Assembly: GCA_017447165.1 (NCBI GenBank)
Contig: JAFSOD010000004.1
Coordinates: forward strand, 429,267 to 493,266
Source: Bacilli bacterium
Lineage (GTDB): Bacteria > Bacillota_I > Bacilli_A > RFN20 > CAG-826
Length of the DNA stretch: 64,000 nucleotides
Direction: 5' to 3'
Within the stretch, counting starts at the first letter, position 1. Each line of letters opens with the position of its first letter. This document shows, one piece after another, positions 18,536 to 26,894 of the stretch. The position numbers and the translations under genes were made by a program. The notes under the pieces are model-generated. The model made no database searches. It was not told where the DNA came from and saw nothing but the letters and a program-made list of their open reading frames with translations.

Positions 18536-20182
18536 ATGAAGAAAGCAATTAGCGACGAAACAAACATAGAACGTATTGAACACAAGAGTAAAAAGAACAT
18601 CGCCCTTGGAACGATCCTTGGTTATGTTGCTATTTTGATTAGCGTCTTTTATGGTTTGTTTTTAACTCCAATTATCATCAAGCATGTTGGTGAAGACAAC
18701 TATGGCTTATATGGCTTATGTACTTCTATTGTCACTCTCTTTTTAATGGACTTTGGTCTTAGTCAGACGATATCAACCAAGCTTGCTAAGTTAAGAGCTG
18801 CGAACGATAAAGTAGGTGTTGAAAGGTTCACCGCCGGTATATTTAAGCTCTATTTGATTGCTGATGTATTTTTCATCTTTGTTGTTTTAGCATTATTCTT
18901 CTCTGCACCATATGTTTTTAAGAGTTCATACACTCCAGATCAAATTAACACATTAAAATACCTATTCTTAATTGTTGGTGGCTATTCAATTATTTGCTTG
19001 CCATCAAGTGTCTTTAATGGTGTTATCGCGACTTACGAAAAATTCAGCATGATTAAGACTTTTGATATTATTCAAAAGTTGATATATCTAGGCATGTCTA
19101 TCTGTTCTATCTATTTAGGGTGGGGCGTTATTGGTATTGTTTGTGTTAATGTCGCTAGTGGATTATTTGCTATTGTGTTGCGCTTTATTTATATGCGTAC
19201 CTACTTAAAGATAAGATTAACCCTTCGTAACAGCATTTCTAAGAATGAACGTAAAGATGTTATCTCATTCTCTTGGTGGGGATTCATCATTGCGATGTGC
19301 TCAAGATTAACAATTACTATTACTCCATTTATCTTAGGTGTTGTTTCTGATGCTTTCCAAGTTACTTTATTCACTTTAGTCTCCACTATGGAAACATATA
19401 TATTTATGTTTGGTGAAGCATTCTCTGGTTCCTTTATGGCTAAGATTGCTAGGGCGGATAAAGGTGTAACTGATGAAGAAAAAAGAAAAAAATTACAACC
19501 ACTTGTTGAAAAAATTGGTAAACTCCAATTTATCGTCATTGCTTTAATTATTGTGGGTTTTGTTTCTGTAGGAAATGAGTTTGTTCAAGTTTGGATGCTT
19601 GAAGCTGCAACTGCTCCAGGTGCTGTTCACCCACTACAAGATTATTTGATTATTTATTACTGTATTATTGCTATTAGCGTTCTCAATTTGATTGAACTTC
19701 CACAAATTGCTATTAATAACGCCATGTATTTGCATGGCCATATTAAACCACTCGCCATTGTTTATCTAATCCGCGCAACACTAAATGTTGGTCTTTCATT
19801 TGCAATGTCATATTTTATGGGCGCGTTAGGTGCATCTCTTGCTATTTTTATAGCAGGTGTTATTGGTGCTGTGCTTAATAACGTTGTGTATAAGAAATAT
19901 TTGCATTTATCTTTATCTCATTATTTCATGTCTGTTTATGGACGTAGTGGTATTACTGCTTTAATTACTGTTGGTATCGGTCTTGGCTTACACTTCTTAA
20001 TGCCTTTAAATGACAAGATGTTTGTTAAATTAATAGTTGATGGTGTGGCAGTTGTAGTGGTCTATTTCACCTGCACTTTCCTTATCACCTTCAATAGGCA
20101 AGAGCGTGCCCATTACGCGAACATTATTTTTGAAATTTTACATATCAAAAAGAGATTTTCTGAACTTCCAGAACAAAAATAG
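18536..20182 (+). CDS. Polysaccharide flippase (Wzx/MOP superfamily)
   Basis: A 548-residue polytopic membrane protein with about 12-14 helices. The start GYVAILISVFYGLFLTPIII and the segments DNYGLYGLCTS and LFLMDFGLSQT are typical of MOP-type polysaccharide exporters. It should flip the lipid-linked rhamnose-containing repeat across the membrane. Its position immediately after the sugar-nucleotide and glycosyltransferase genes supports this. No polymerase (Wzy) or initiating sugar-phosphate transferase is encoded in the window, so those must lie elsewhere or the product is finished differently. Confidence 0.9.
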   Translation: MKKAISDETNIERIEHKSKKNIALGTILGYVAILISVFYGLFLTPIIIKHVGEDNYGLYGLCTSIVTLFLMDFGLSQTISTKLAKLRAANDKVGVERFTAGIFKLYLIADVFFIFVVLALFFSAPYVFKSSYTPDQINTLKYLFLIVGGYSIICLPSSVFNGVIATYEKFSMIKTFDIIQKLIYLGMSICSIYLGWGVIGIVCVNVASGLFAIVLRFIYMRTYLKIRLTLRNSISKNERKDVISFSWWGFIIAMCSRLTITITPFILGVVSDAFQVTLFTLVSTMETYIFMFGEAFSGSFMAKIARADKGVTDEEKRKKLQPLVEKIGKLQFIVIALIIVGFVSVGNEFVQVWMLEAATAPGAVHPLQDYLIIYYCIIAISVLNLIELPQIAINNAMYLHGHIKPLAIVYLIRATLNVGLSFAMSYFMGALGASLAIFIAGVIGAVLNNVVYKKYLHLSLSHYFMSVYGRSGITALITVGIGLGLHFLMPLNDKMFVKLIVDGVAVVVVYFTCTFLITFNRQERAHYANIIFEILHIKKRFSELPEQK

Positions 20183-20204
20183 AATCTAATCTAACTTATA
20201 CTTG

Positions 20205-20231
20205 TTGATTACTATGTAAAATCACTATAAT
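20205..20231 (+). promoter_or_regulatory. Promoter of the second K+ channel gene
   Basis: TATAAT (20226-20231) preceded by TTGATT (15-nt spacer) or TTGTTG (20202-20207, 18-nt spacer). The SD GAGGTAAAG and the ATG follow directly. Confidence 0.55.
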
Positions 20232-20247
20232 TTATGAGGTAAAGATT

Positions 20248-21171
20248 ATGGCAGAAAAAGCAAAAAAGAAATTTGTCTTAGATCATGATATTGTGAGAAT
20301 CATTCTCATTATTTTAGGTAGCATTTTTTCCACTTTAGTTTTAGCGTTTTCTATTTTTGCCATCAATGAAATCCAAGGCGGCAATATGGATGCGGCTAGT
20401 AAATATTTACTAGTTATCTTCATTATCCAAGGCTTATCTAGACTTGTGACGTTCTTTGTAGAAAGAACTAAACTTAACTTTATTAGATTTGCTTCATTAT
20501 TTTTACTTAATGTCGTTTTAGGCCTTATTATTTTATTTGGTAAAGAGAATCCTTATTTCTTCTCTTTAGTTGGTGGGCTTTATTGTACTTCCATTATTAT
20601 TTCTCGTATTTTCAAGTTGGTACAAAACCACTCGACAAGAAGCATTATCCTTAACGGTATTATTATTGTTTTTGCGATCTTGCTTTCTATTGGTTTATTC
20701 ATCCCATATGAGATGGAAAAGGTTGCTAACCCAGTTATTATTCTTTGCACTTTAATCGCGGTTTCTGCTTTCTTAGAAGTTATTTCCACTGCGACTAATA
20801 GATTAAAATTAAGAGTCTTATTTAAGATTATTGTGAGAACCTACGCTTTAGAGATTATCTTAGGCTTAGTTACCATTATGGTAGGTTTCTCTTTATTACT
20901 AGCGATTTATGAACCTGAGATTCCAACGTTCTCTGACGGCTTATGGCATTCATTCGCTACAGTGACCACAATCGGATTTGGTGATTTTAAAGTCGTTACC
21001 GCAGTAGGAAGAGCCTTAACTGCGATTATGGGTATTTACGGTATTGTCGTTGTCGCGGTTATTACTTCTATTATCGTTAACTTCTATAATGAGACGACCG
21101 GAAAAAAAGATAAAGACGAATTCAAGGACATCTCTGAAGAAGAAGCTCAAAGCAAAAAGAAGAAAAAATAA
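20248..21171 (+). CDS. Potassium channel family protein, paralogue of 8603-9529
   Basis: A 307-residue membrane protein with six hydrophobic segments followed by a pore unit whose filter TIGFGD starts at Thr241. A helix ending in VVAVITSIIVNFYNE closes the pore, and a lysine-rich tail ends the protein. It has the same architecture and length as the product at 8603-9529. The SD is GAGGTAAAG. The gene ends in a hairpin shared with the convergent acyltransferase gene. Gating is unknown. Confidence 0.85.
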   Translation: MAEKAKKKFVLDHDIVRIILIILGSIFSTLVLAFSIFAINEIQGGNMDAASKYLLVIFIIQGLSRLVTFFVERTKLNFIRFASLFLLNVVLGLIILFGKENPYFFSLVGGLYCTSIIISRIFKLVQNHSTRSIILNGIIIVFAILLSIGLFIPYEMEKVANPVIILCTLIAVSAFLEVISTATNRLKLRVLFKIIVRTYALEIILGLVTIMVGFSLLLAIYEPEIPTFSDGLWHSFATVTTIGFGDFKVVTAVGRALTAIMGIYGIVVVAVITSIIVNFYNETTGKKDKDEFKDISEEEAQSKKKKK

Positions 21172-21190
21172 GATCGATTCCTGATCTTTT
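21170..21190. terminator. Bidirectional terminator between convergent genes
   Basis: AAGATC/GATCTT stem with a 7-nt loop, with A-runs on one side and T-runs on the other, overlapping the stop codons of both convergent genes. Confidence 0.75.
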
Positions 21191-22445
21191 ATTCTATAAA
21201 CTTACTTCTAGATAAGTCATATATATGTTCCACTGCAAAGTGGATTTTTGTTAACGCTTTTGAATTAGTTAAAGGATAGACAAAATATGTATCATCGTTA
21301 GTGGCTAATTCTAAAAATGCCCCTCTATCTAAATAATTATATTCAATATGGATGCCATAACTATGTAGTGGTGGTCTATTAAAGGAGAACTCTTCGTTAT
21401 TCTTACCTTTAACAATTATTCCTTCTTTAACGGAGTGGGTAAGATGATATTCACCTTCTAAAGGCACAAAACCGATTTTCGCTCCTAATAGTTTTTCTAC
21501 TCTCACATCATCTTCAAAGTGATAAGTACCTTTTATAACTTCTTGTTTCACACATTCTTTTTCCCATTTATACCATTTAGATGGAAAATCAAATTTAGTC
21601 TCTCCGTTCGTGCATTTTAAGTGACCATCTTCTAAATAATCATAAATGATTTTACATTTATTACACTTTAAATAGTGGCCTTCTGATGACATTTCAAATT
21701 CCGCTCCACAGTGAGGACATTTATAGAGGATTCTTTCTAAGCCTACCGCACGGTTTTCATAGGTATTTAAGATGTTATGGTCTAAAGCCCATTTTTCTTC
21801 AGACATATCATATTGAGCTTCAATCTTTTCTTGAATCTCTTCAGGAGTCATTATTTCTAAATCAGATTTATAAATGATAGTTTCTACTTCTGATATTATT
21901 GGTCTTACTTTTCTTTGCTTGCGATCAGACCATTGTGGGAGATGGAGATAGTCTCCGTGACACTTAATAAAAACTACAGGTACATTAGCCTTTTTTATAA
22001 ATCTTCCCAAGCTTTTATCTATTCTTTCATTTTCTCCAGTAAATGAATATCTCGCCTCTGGATAGATAATTAATGGTTTTTTCTTTTTTTGGAGTACTTC
22101 CATATATTTAAGCGCACTTCTAGGATCATTAGAGAATTTACGTTTCGCTAAAACACCTATATGTCTAAAAATAAAATAGCGTGGAATAAATTCTTCTACT
22201 GTACTAATCCAATACGCCCTATGAGGGAAAGTAGTGGCTAACGCAATATAAAAATCTAACATTGAAGCGTGAGTGGATAATACGATATAAGGTGGCTTAG
22301 GGAGTTTATTCTTTTTAATTATTTTCACTTTTTGAAGAAACTTCACAATAAAAGCAGCAGTCCAAATAACAAAGGCAAAAGATATCCAAATTCTTTTTAC
22401 TGGTAAATAAGGACTAATCTCAGGATATTTCTTTGTTTTACTCAT
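21189..22445 (-). CDS. PlsC-like lysophospholipid acyltransferase with zinc ribbon
   Basis: A 418-residue protein. The N-terminal half is a 1-acyl-glycerol-3-phosphate acyltransferase: a membrane helix (~20-38), the catalytic Hx4D motif His59...Asp64 (STHASMLDF) and a YPEARYSF block (~128-135, PEG-type motif). It transfers fatty acids in phospholipid synthesis. Unlike the usual ~240-residue enzymes, a C-terminal part of about 180 residues follows. This begins with a zinc ribbon (Cys243, Cys246, Cys261, Cys264) and continues as a beta-rich region I do not recognise. No SD is visible; a TATAAG box sits 9 nt before the ATG. Confidence 0.8.
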   Translation of the reverse strand: MSKTKKYPEISPYLPVKRIWISFAFVIWTAAFIVKFLQKVKIIKKNKLPKPPYIVLSTHASMLDFYIALATTFPHRAYWISTVEEFIPRYFIFRHIGVLAKRKFSNDPRSALKYMEVLQKKKKPLIIYPEARYSFTGENERIDKSLGRFIKKANVPVVFIKCHGDYLHLPQWSDRKQRKVRPIISEVETIIYKSDLEIMTPEEIQEKIEAQYDMSEEKWALDHNILNTYENRAVGLERILYKCPHCGAEFEMSSEGHYLKCNKCKIIYDYLEDGHLKCTNGETKFDFPSKWYKWEKECVKQEVIKGTYHFEDDVRVEKLLGAKIGFVPLEGEYHLTHSVKEGIIVKGKNNEEFSFNRPPLHSYGIHIEYNYLDRGAFLELATNDDTYFVYPLTNSKALTKIHFAVEHIYDLSRSKFIE

Positions 22446-22505
22446 TAAGAATATCTTATATGAATATAAAAATAATAAAAATATAAAACCAAAGAATAGT
22501 ATTTA

Positions 22506-22534
22506 TTGTAAAATAGATATCATTATTTTATAAT
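22506..22534 (+). promoter_or_regulatory. Promoter of the RelB/ParE-type toxin-antitoxin operon
   Basis: TTGTAA (22506-22511), a 17-nt spacer and TATAAT (22529-22534). A second TATAAT lies at 22551-22556. The SD GAGGTG precedes the antitoxin ATG. Confidence 0.65.
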
Positions 22535-22569
22535 TATTTTCTAAAAATTTTATAATGTGAGGTGTTTAT

Positions 22570-22833
22570 ATGACAATAATGGCGTCTGCTGATATTCGAC
22601 TAAAATATAACGATGTCGTGGAAAAATGTAGAGAAACAGGTGAGCCTATTTATCTAACTAAAAACGGCCAAGGTGAACTTGTCGTGATGGATATAGAATC
22701 ATTTGAAAAAAGAGAACAAGAACTTCGCGCACAACAAATGGTTTTAGAATCCTTTGCAGCGCGTCTAGCTGGCGAAAAAGATTACTCTATTGAAGAATCA
22801 AAGGCATTAATAAATAAAATAATAGAAGGCTAA
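22570..22833 (+). CDS. Type II antitoxin, Phd/YefM or RelB-like
   Basis: An 87-residue protein. The N-terminal half (ASADIRLKYNDVVEKCRETG, then PIYLTKNGQGELVVMDIESF) is the DNA-binding fold of Phd/YefM-type antitoxins. The charged helical rest would wrap and block the toxin. It most likely represses its own promoter. The toxin gene starts 2 nt after its stop, the usual arrangement. SD GAGGTG lies 5 nt before the first of two close ATGs (the other is 9 nt later). Confidence 0.85.
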   Translation: MTIMASADIRLKYNDVVEKCRETGEPIYLTKNGQGELVVMDIESFEKREQELRAQQMVLESFAARLAGEKDYSIEESKALINKIIEG

Positions 22834-22835
22834 AA

Positions 22836-23147
22836 ATGGAAAAATACCATCTTATAATTACATCTTTAGCTCAATCTGATATTGCTGAATGCGTTAGATT
22901 TGTTTTGCGTGTTTCTAAAGCTGCTGCTATTACACTTGCTAATGATATTTACCGCGCATTAAACAGTTTAGAGACGTTTCCCGAGAGAAATTCTGTTTTT
23001 GAAATGCCTAAAGCTTTCCCTTTTATCGTTAGAAAACATATTATAAATAATCGATATATCGCTTTATACACAGTTGAAAATAATTCAGTTGTTATATATC
23101 GAGTTATCGATAGTAGAAGAAAGTTCAATTATCTACTTTATAAATAA
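22836..23147 (+). CDS. RelE/ParE superfamily toxin
   Basis: A 103-residue protein of the RelE/ParE fold. The pattern SLAQSDIAECVRFVLR, ALNSLETFPER and the C-terminal strands YIALYTVENNSVVIYRVID with RR are typical. Such toxins cut mRNA on the ribosome (RelE) or poison gyrase (ParE); the sequence alone does not decide which. It pairs with the antitoxin gene 2 nt upstream. Confidence 0.85.
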   Translation: MEKYHLIITSLAQSDIAECVRFVLRVSKAAAITLANDIYRALNSLETFPERNSVFEMPKAFPFIVRKHIINNRYIALYTVENNSVVIYRVIDSRRKFNYLLYK

Positions 23148-23174
23148 TTCGCTCATCCCAAGAGTGATAGTGGC

Positions 23175-23233
23175 AATCGGCAAAATTCATAAAACTTTAT
23201 ACAATTATTGTGTTTTTTGCCGATTAGTATAAA
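23175..23233 (+). promoter_or_regulatory. Fic gene promoter framed by an 11-bp inverted repeat
   Basis: TTATTG (23205-23210), a 17-nt spacer and TATAAA (23228-23233), 8 nt before the ATG. A perfect inverted repeat AATCGGCAAAA (23175-23185) / TTTTGCCGATT (23215-23225) brackets the -35 box and abuts the -10 box, as an operator would. Confidence 0.6.
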
Positions 23234-23241
23234 ATAAAAGC

Positions 23242-24135
23242 ATGAAAGCCTATATAAATATTAAAGAAGCATCCATTTTATGGAATATTTCAGAAAGAAG
23301 TGTCCGCAATTATTGTTCTCATGGAAGAGTGGAAGGTGCAATATTTGAAAATGGAATGTGGAAAATACCAACCGATGCAAAAAAGCCTGTTAGGATAAAC
23401 GAAAAAGAGAATAAAAATTATTTGCTTGAAAGATTAAAGGAAGAAAAGAAACATTCCATCAAAGGTGGCATCTACCATAAACTCCAAATAGATTTAACAT
23501 ATAATTCCAATCATATGGAGGGTAGCGAACTTACTCACGATCAAACTAGATGTATATTTGAAACTAGAACTATCGGGATAGAAACAAATGAATCAATTAA
23601 AGTTGACGATATTGTAGAAACAATAAACCACTTTTCAATGATTGATAAAGCTATTGATTTTGCTAATTATGAGTTAAGTGAACCTTTTATTAAAGATCTT
23701 CACAAGATATTAAAAACAAGTACATCAGATTCGCGACTTGCTTGGTTTGCAGTAGGAGATTATAAAAAAAGACAAAATGCTGTTGGTGATATTAATACAA
23801 CACCTCCACGATTAGTGCCACAAGAAATGAAAAAGTTGGTTGATGAATACAATAAAAAAGAAAAACACACTATTGAAGAAATTATAGAATTTCATGTGAA
23901 TTTTGAAAGAATACATCCGTTTCAGGAAGGCAATGGAAGAGTTGGTAGAATTATTGCCTTTAAGGAATGTTTAAAAAATAATATTGTTCCTTTCATCATT
24001 CTTGATAGTAAAAAAATGTTCTATTATCGTGGTCTTAAAAATTGGGATAAAGAACACGGATGGTTAATAGACACCTGCTTAGATGGACAGGACACTGTTA
24101 AATCTTATTTAGACTATTTTGGAATCAATTATTAG
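23242..24135 (+). CDS. Fic-domain AMPylase with N-terminal HTH, self-inhibited class
   Basis: A 297-residue protein. Residues 1-50 form a MerR/excisionase-like DNA-binding domain (INIKEASILWNISERSVRNY). The Fic core carries HPFQEGNGRVGR starting at His225, the complete catalytic loop of AMP-transferring Fic enzymes. An inhibitory helix with SNHMEG (Ser89...Glu93-Gly94) fits the [S/T]xxxE[G/N] rule, which makes it self-inhibited. No separate antitoxin gene is needed. The HTH and the inverted repeat around the promoter suggest autoregulation. There is no SD and the -10 box is 8 nt from the ATG. It overlaps the convergent transporter gene by 4 bases. Confidence 0.9.
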   Translation: MKAYINIKEASILWNISERSVRNYCSHGRVEGAIFENGMWKIPTDAKKPVRINEKENKNYLLERLKEEKKHSIKGGIYHKLQIDLTYNSNHMEGSELTHDQTRCIFETRTIGIETNESIKVDDIVETINHFSMIDKAIDFANYELSEPFIKDLHKILKTSTSDSRLAWFAVGDYKKRQNAVGDINTTPPRLVPQEMKKLVDEYNKKEKHTIEEIIEFHVNFERIHPFQEGNGRVGRIIAFKECLKNNIVPFIILDSKKMFYYRGLKNWDKEHGWLIDTCLDGQDTVKSYLDYFGINY

Positions 24136-25433
24136 ATAAATAACTCACTCATTCCTAAACAAACAGTTAAAACTGGAATAGAAATAATTACTCCATATTT
24201 AATGAAATCTATAAATGTGAATCTCACATTATTTTCATTTACTAAGTCGGTAAACATTATACCAGCTAAAGCGCCAATTGGAGTTAAGAAAGCGCCAATG
24301 TTACTACCAATAATAGAAGCATATATTGCTTTGGTGTAAGCTACTCCTTGTAAAGAGCTAGCGATATTTGTATATAAAATAGACATTGGAATATTGTTAA
24401 TTAAATTACAAGCTAAGAAAGAAGAATAACCATATACCCAAGTAGAATTATTATTACCTAATAGTTCTGCTATTTTACTAGCAATACCTTGTTCATTAAG
24501 GGCGACCACAATGACAAACATTGATAAGAAAAACGGAATTAATTGATATGGTAATCTTTTACCAGTTTCTTTAACGTGAACAAAATTACTCTTTTTAAAG
24601 CAAGAGTAGATAAGCATGAACACTAAAAGTGTTCCTGCACACACTAAAGAGATAAGCCACATCTCTAAATTGATATAACTAGAAATAATTAAGAACACCA
24701 AACAAGTTCCTAATACTGATAATCCCACAATAACAGGAACCTTATCTTCAATAGGATAAACGATATCGTTAGATTGAAGAGGTTGCTTTAATTGCTTATG
24801 GAAGATTAATAGTAGTAGTGATAACTCTACAATACCCGCGACTAACGTAGGGATAGCCATAACTTTTAGATATTCAACAAATGTAATACCGCTAGAAGTA
24901 GCTAAATAGATATTTGTAGGATTACCAATCACAAACATCAAACTCCAAGTATTAGCAGCGGTGAACTCTGCTACTAAATAAGGAATAGGACTAATCTTGC
25001 TTCTTTTAGAAAAGAAACAGATAAATGGAGTAAGAGTAAGGATCACTATATCGTTAGAGGTAAATACAGTAAGTACTGATGTTAATAGATACAAGAGTAA
25101 AAATAAGGTGATTTGTTTACCTTTCGCGTTTTTACTTGCAACACTAGCGAGATATCTAAATAACCCTAATTCATCTAGGAATATGGATATTAAAGTCATA
25201 GAGAAAAATAAGACTAATATCTTTAAAGGATTAATTGCACTAGAACTTATAAGTTGTTCTCCAACTTGATTTATAGGCGCGTAACTACAAGCGAGTAAAA
25301 TAATTGCGCCGAGTAACGCTATCATCCAGTAAGTATCTAACTTAATCTTTCCTAATTTTATATGTGGGAAAAATAGAATAGATAGAATTACTAGTAAGAA
25401 TGTAGAGCACACAATAATAATTGTCGGTATCAT
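24132..25433 (-). CDS. ArsB/SLC13-type anion transporter
   Basis: A polytopic protein of about 433 residues with some 11-12 helices. TSNDIVILTLTPFI (~125-138) and GNPTNIYLATSSG (~175-187) are the two hairpin motifs of the ArsB/NhaD/SLC13 superfamily. Members export arsenite or move dicarboxylates, citrate or Na+. No ars regulator or reductase gene is near, so arsenite is not specially supported. I prefer the ATG at 25433 to the TTG nine bases upstream. It starts opposite the ATPase gene, across the hairpin at 25527-25561. Confidence 0.8.
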   Translation of the reverse strand: MIPTIIIVCSTFLLVILSILFFPHIKLGKIKLDTYWMIALLGAIILLACSYAPINQVGEQLISSSAINPLKILVLFFSMTLISIFLDELGLFRYLASVASKNAKGKQITLFLLLYLLTSVLTVFTSNDIVILTLTPFICFFSKRSKISPIPYLVAEFTAANTWSLMFVIGNPTNIYLATSSGITFVEYLKVMAIPTLVAGIVELSLLLLIFHKQLKQPLQSNDIVYPIEDKVPVIVGLSVLGTCLVFLIISSYINLEMWLISLVCAGTLLVFMLIYSCFKKSNFVHVKETGKRLPYQLIPFFLSMFVIVVALNEQGIASKIAELLGNNNSTWVYGYSSFLACNLINNIPMSILYTNIASSLQGVAYTKAIYASIIGSNIGAFLTPIGALAGIMFTDLVNENNVRFTFIDFIKYGVIISIPVLTVCLGMSELFI

Positions 25434-25526
25434 AACAAACAAAGATTATTATCCTTCTGTTCATAAAAGACAATAGCGGATATATTTCTAGCAGGGTGAA
25501 AAAAGGAATAGTAAACGTTAAAAATG

Positions 25527-25578
25527 TTGTCTAATCCGGAATCCGACTCCGGAAAAGACAAGATTTTTCTTTTTTTTG
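25527..25578 (+). terminator. Strong orphan hairpin followed by a T-run, upstream of the ATPase gene
   Basis: TTGTCT-AA-TCCGGA pairs with TCCGGA-AA-AGACAA (25527-25540 with 25548-25561; one 2-bp internal mismatch; 7-nt loop). A run TTTTTCTTTTTTTT follows. It has the form of an intrinsic terminator, yet no gene ends here on this strand. It lies 60 bp before the ATPase start, so attenuation or the end of a small RNA are options. Confidence 0.6.
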
Positions 25579-25619
25579 TTGCGGTTAAATGATATGCTTT
25601 TGTTGTAGAGGTGAATGGT

Positions 25620-26894
25620 ATGTATAAGATTAAAAGACACATTTCCCAAGTATTAGAAAAAAGATTTAAAAATAACATTGCAATTTCATTAAGCGGGGCA
25701 AGGCAGGTTGGAAAGTCAACGCTTTGTGATCATATTTTTGCAAATGTTAAAAAAGTGAATTTCGATAATAAAATATTAAGATTAACAGCGGTAGATGATG
25801 AACTTGGGTTTTTAAACAAACAAGGTACACCTCTATTTATTGATGAAGCACAAAAAGTTCCATCTATTTTTGAAGCCATAAAAAATAAAATAGAAAATGA
25901 TAAATTAAAATATGGATCTTATATTCTTTCAGGCAGTCAAAAGTTAAAGCTACATCACGGAGAAGAGACTCTTGCTGGTAGAGTAAGCGTTAATGAATTA
26001 TCAGGGTTGTCATTAAGAGAAATAAATGATGTTGATTTTAATAAACACTTTATTCCTACAGAAAAATATTTGTCAGAAAGAGAAAAACATATAAAAAAAT
26101 ATGGAGATATTTGGGAGATAATTCATCGTGGTCAATATCCAGAATTATACGAAAACAAAGAAAAAGAATGGGAAGATTTTTATTCATCATATGTTAGTAC
26201 TTATTTAGAAAGAGATGTGGCTGATTTAATTAACACAAATAATCTATTAACATTTATGAAATTTATGACATGTGTTGCTGCTAGAACAGGTAATATTCTT
26301 TCTTATTCTAATATCGCAAGTGAAGTTGGTGTTGATGAGAAAACAATAAGTGCTTGGATAAGCATTTTGGTTAGAAGCAATATTATTTATTTACTTAAGC
26401 CATATTATAATTCACATTTAAGTAGAGCTATAAAATCTCCAAAAATTTATTTCAGAGACACAGGTTTAGCGTGCTATTTAACTAGGTGGTTAACAAAAGA
26501 GACCGCTCAAAATGGACATATGGCAGGGCATTTATTTGAAACCTTTGTAGTTAATGAACTAATTAAAAGCTTTTCTAATGCTGGAGAAAAATATGACTTT
26601 TCAATTTTTTATTACAAAGGGAAAGATAAGAAAAAGAAAAGAATTAAAACAGATGGAAATGTTGTTGAAGAAGAAAAAGAAGGAGAAATTGATTTCATTA
26701 TTCAAGAAGGTGATAAATTATACCCGATTGAAATCAAAGATACTGAATCCCCTTCAGCTTCTATGGCAAGTGAATTTGATGTTTTAGATATGGATATAGA
26801 TAAACACCGAGCTCTTGGAGTTATATTATGTACTTATCCAGAAAAATTATATTTACGCGATAATTTGGTTTGTTTGCCAATTGAGTATATTTAA
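25620..26894 (+). CDS. AAA-type ATPase with C-terminal DUF4143 domain
   Basis: A 424-residue protein of the widespread AAA_14/DUF4143 family. Walker A is GARQVGKST (26-34) and Walker B is PLFIDEAQ (Asp75-Glu76), followed by a sensor LSGSQ near 105. A winged-helix region and the DUF4143 domain follow, with FRDTGLACYL and a nuclease-like end EIDFIIQEGDKLYPIEIK. Function is unknown; these often sit in accessory or toxin-antitoxin-rich regions, as here. I chose the ATG at 25620, 6 nt after the SD GAGGTG, over the GTG at 25611. It abuts the convergent YhhN-family gene with no gap. Confidence 0.85.
   Translation: MYKIKRHISQVLEKRFKNNIAISLSGARQVGKSTLCDHIFANVKKVNFDNKILRLTAVDDELGFLNKQGTPLFIDEAQKVPSIFEAIKNKIENDKLKYGSYILSGSQKLKLHHGEETLAGRVSVNELSGLSLREINDVDFNKHFIPTEKYLSEREKHIKKYGDIWEIIHRGQYPELYENKEKEWEDFYSSYVSTYLERDVADLINTNNLLTFMKFMTCVAARTGNILSYSNIASEVGVDEKTISAWISILVRSNIIYLLKPYYNSHLSRAIKSPKIYFRDTGLACYLTRWLTKETAQNGHMAGHLFETFVVNELIKSFSNAGEKYDFSIFYYKGKDKKKKRIKTDGNVVEEEKEGEIDFIIQEGDKLYPIEIKDTESPSASMASEFDVLDMDIDKHRALGVILCTYPEKLYLRDNLVCLPIEYI

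Noticed and set aside
22836-23174. Terminator behind the RelE/ParE-type toxin gene
   Set aside because: Short complementary pieces exist near 23152-23172 but there is no stable stem with a T-run.
24132-25433. Arsenic resistance locus based on the ArsB-like transporter
   Set aside because: No arsR, arsC or arsA gene is nearby and the superfamily also moves dicarboxylates and other ions.
25430-25678. An 82-codon minus-strand frame across the divergent region
   Set aside because: It covers the hairpin and the ATPase start, has no SD and its translation looks random.
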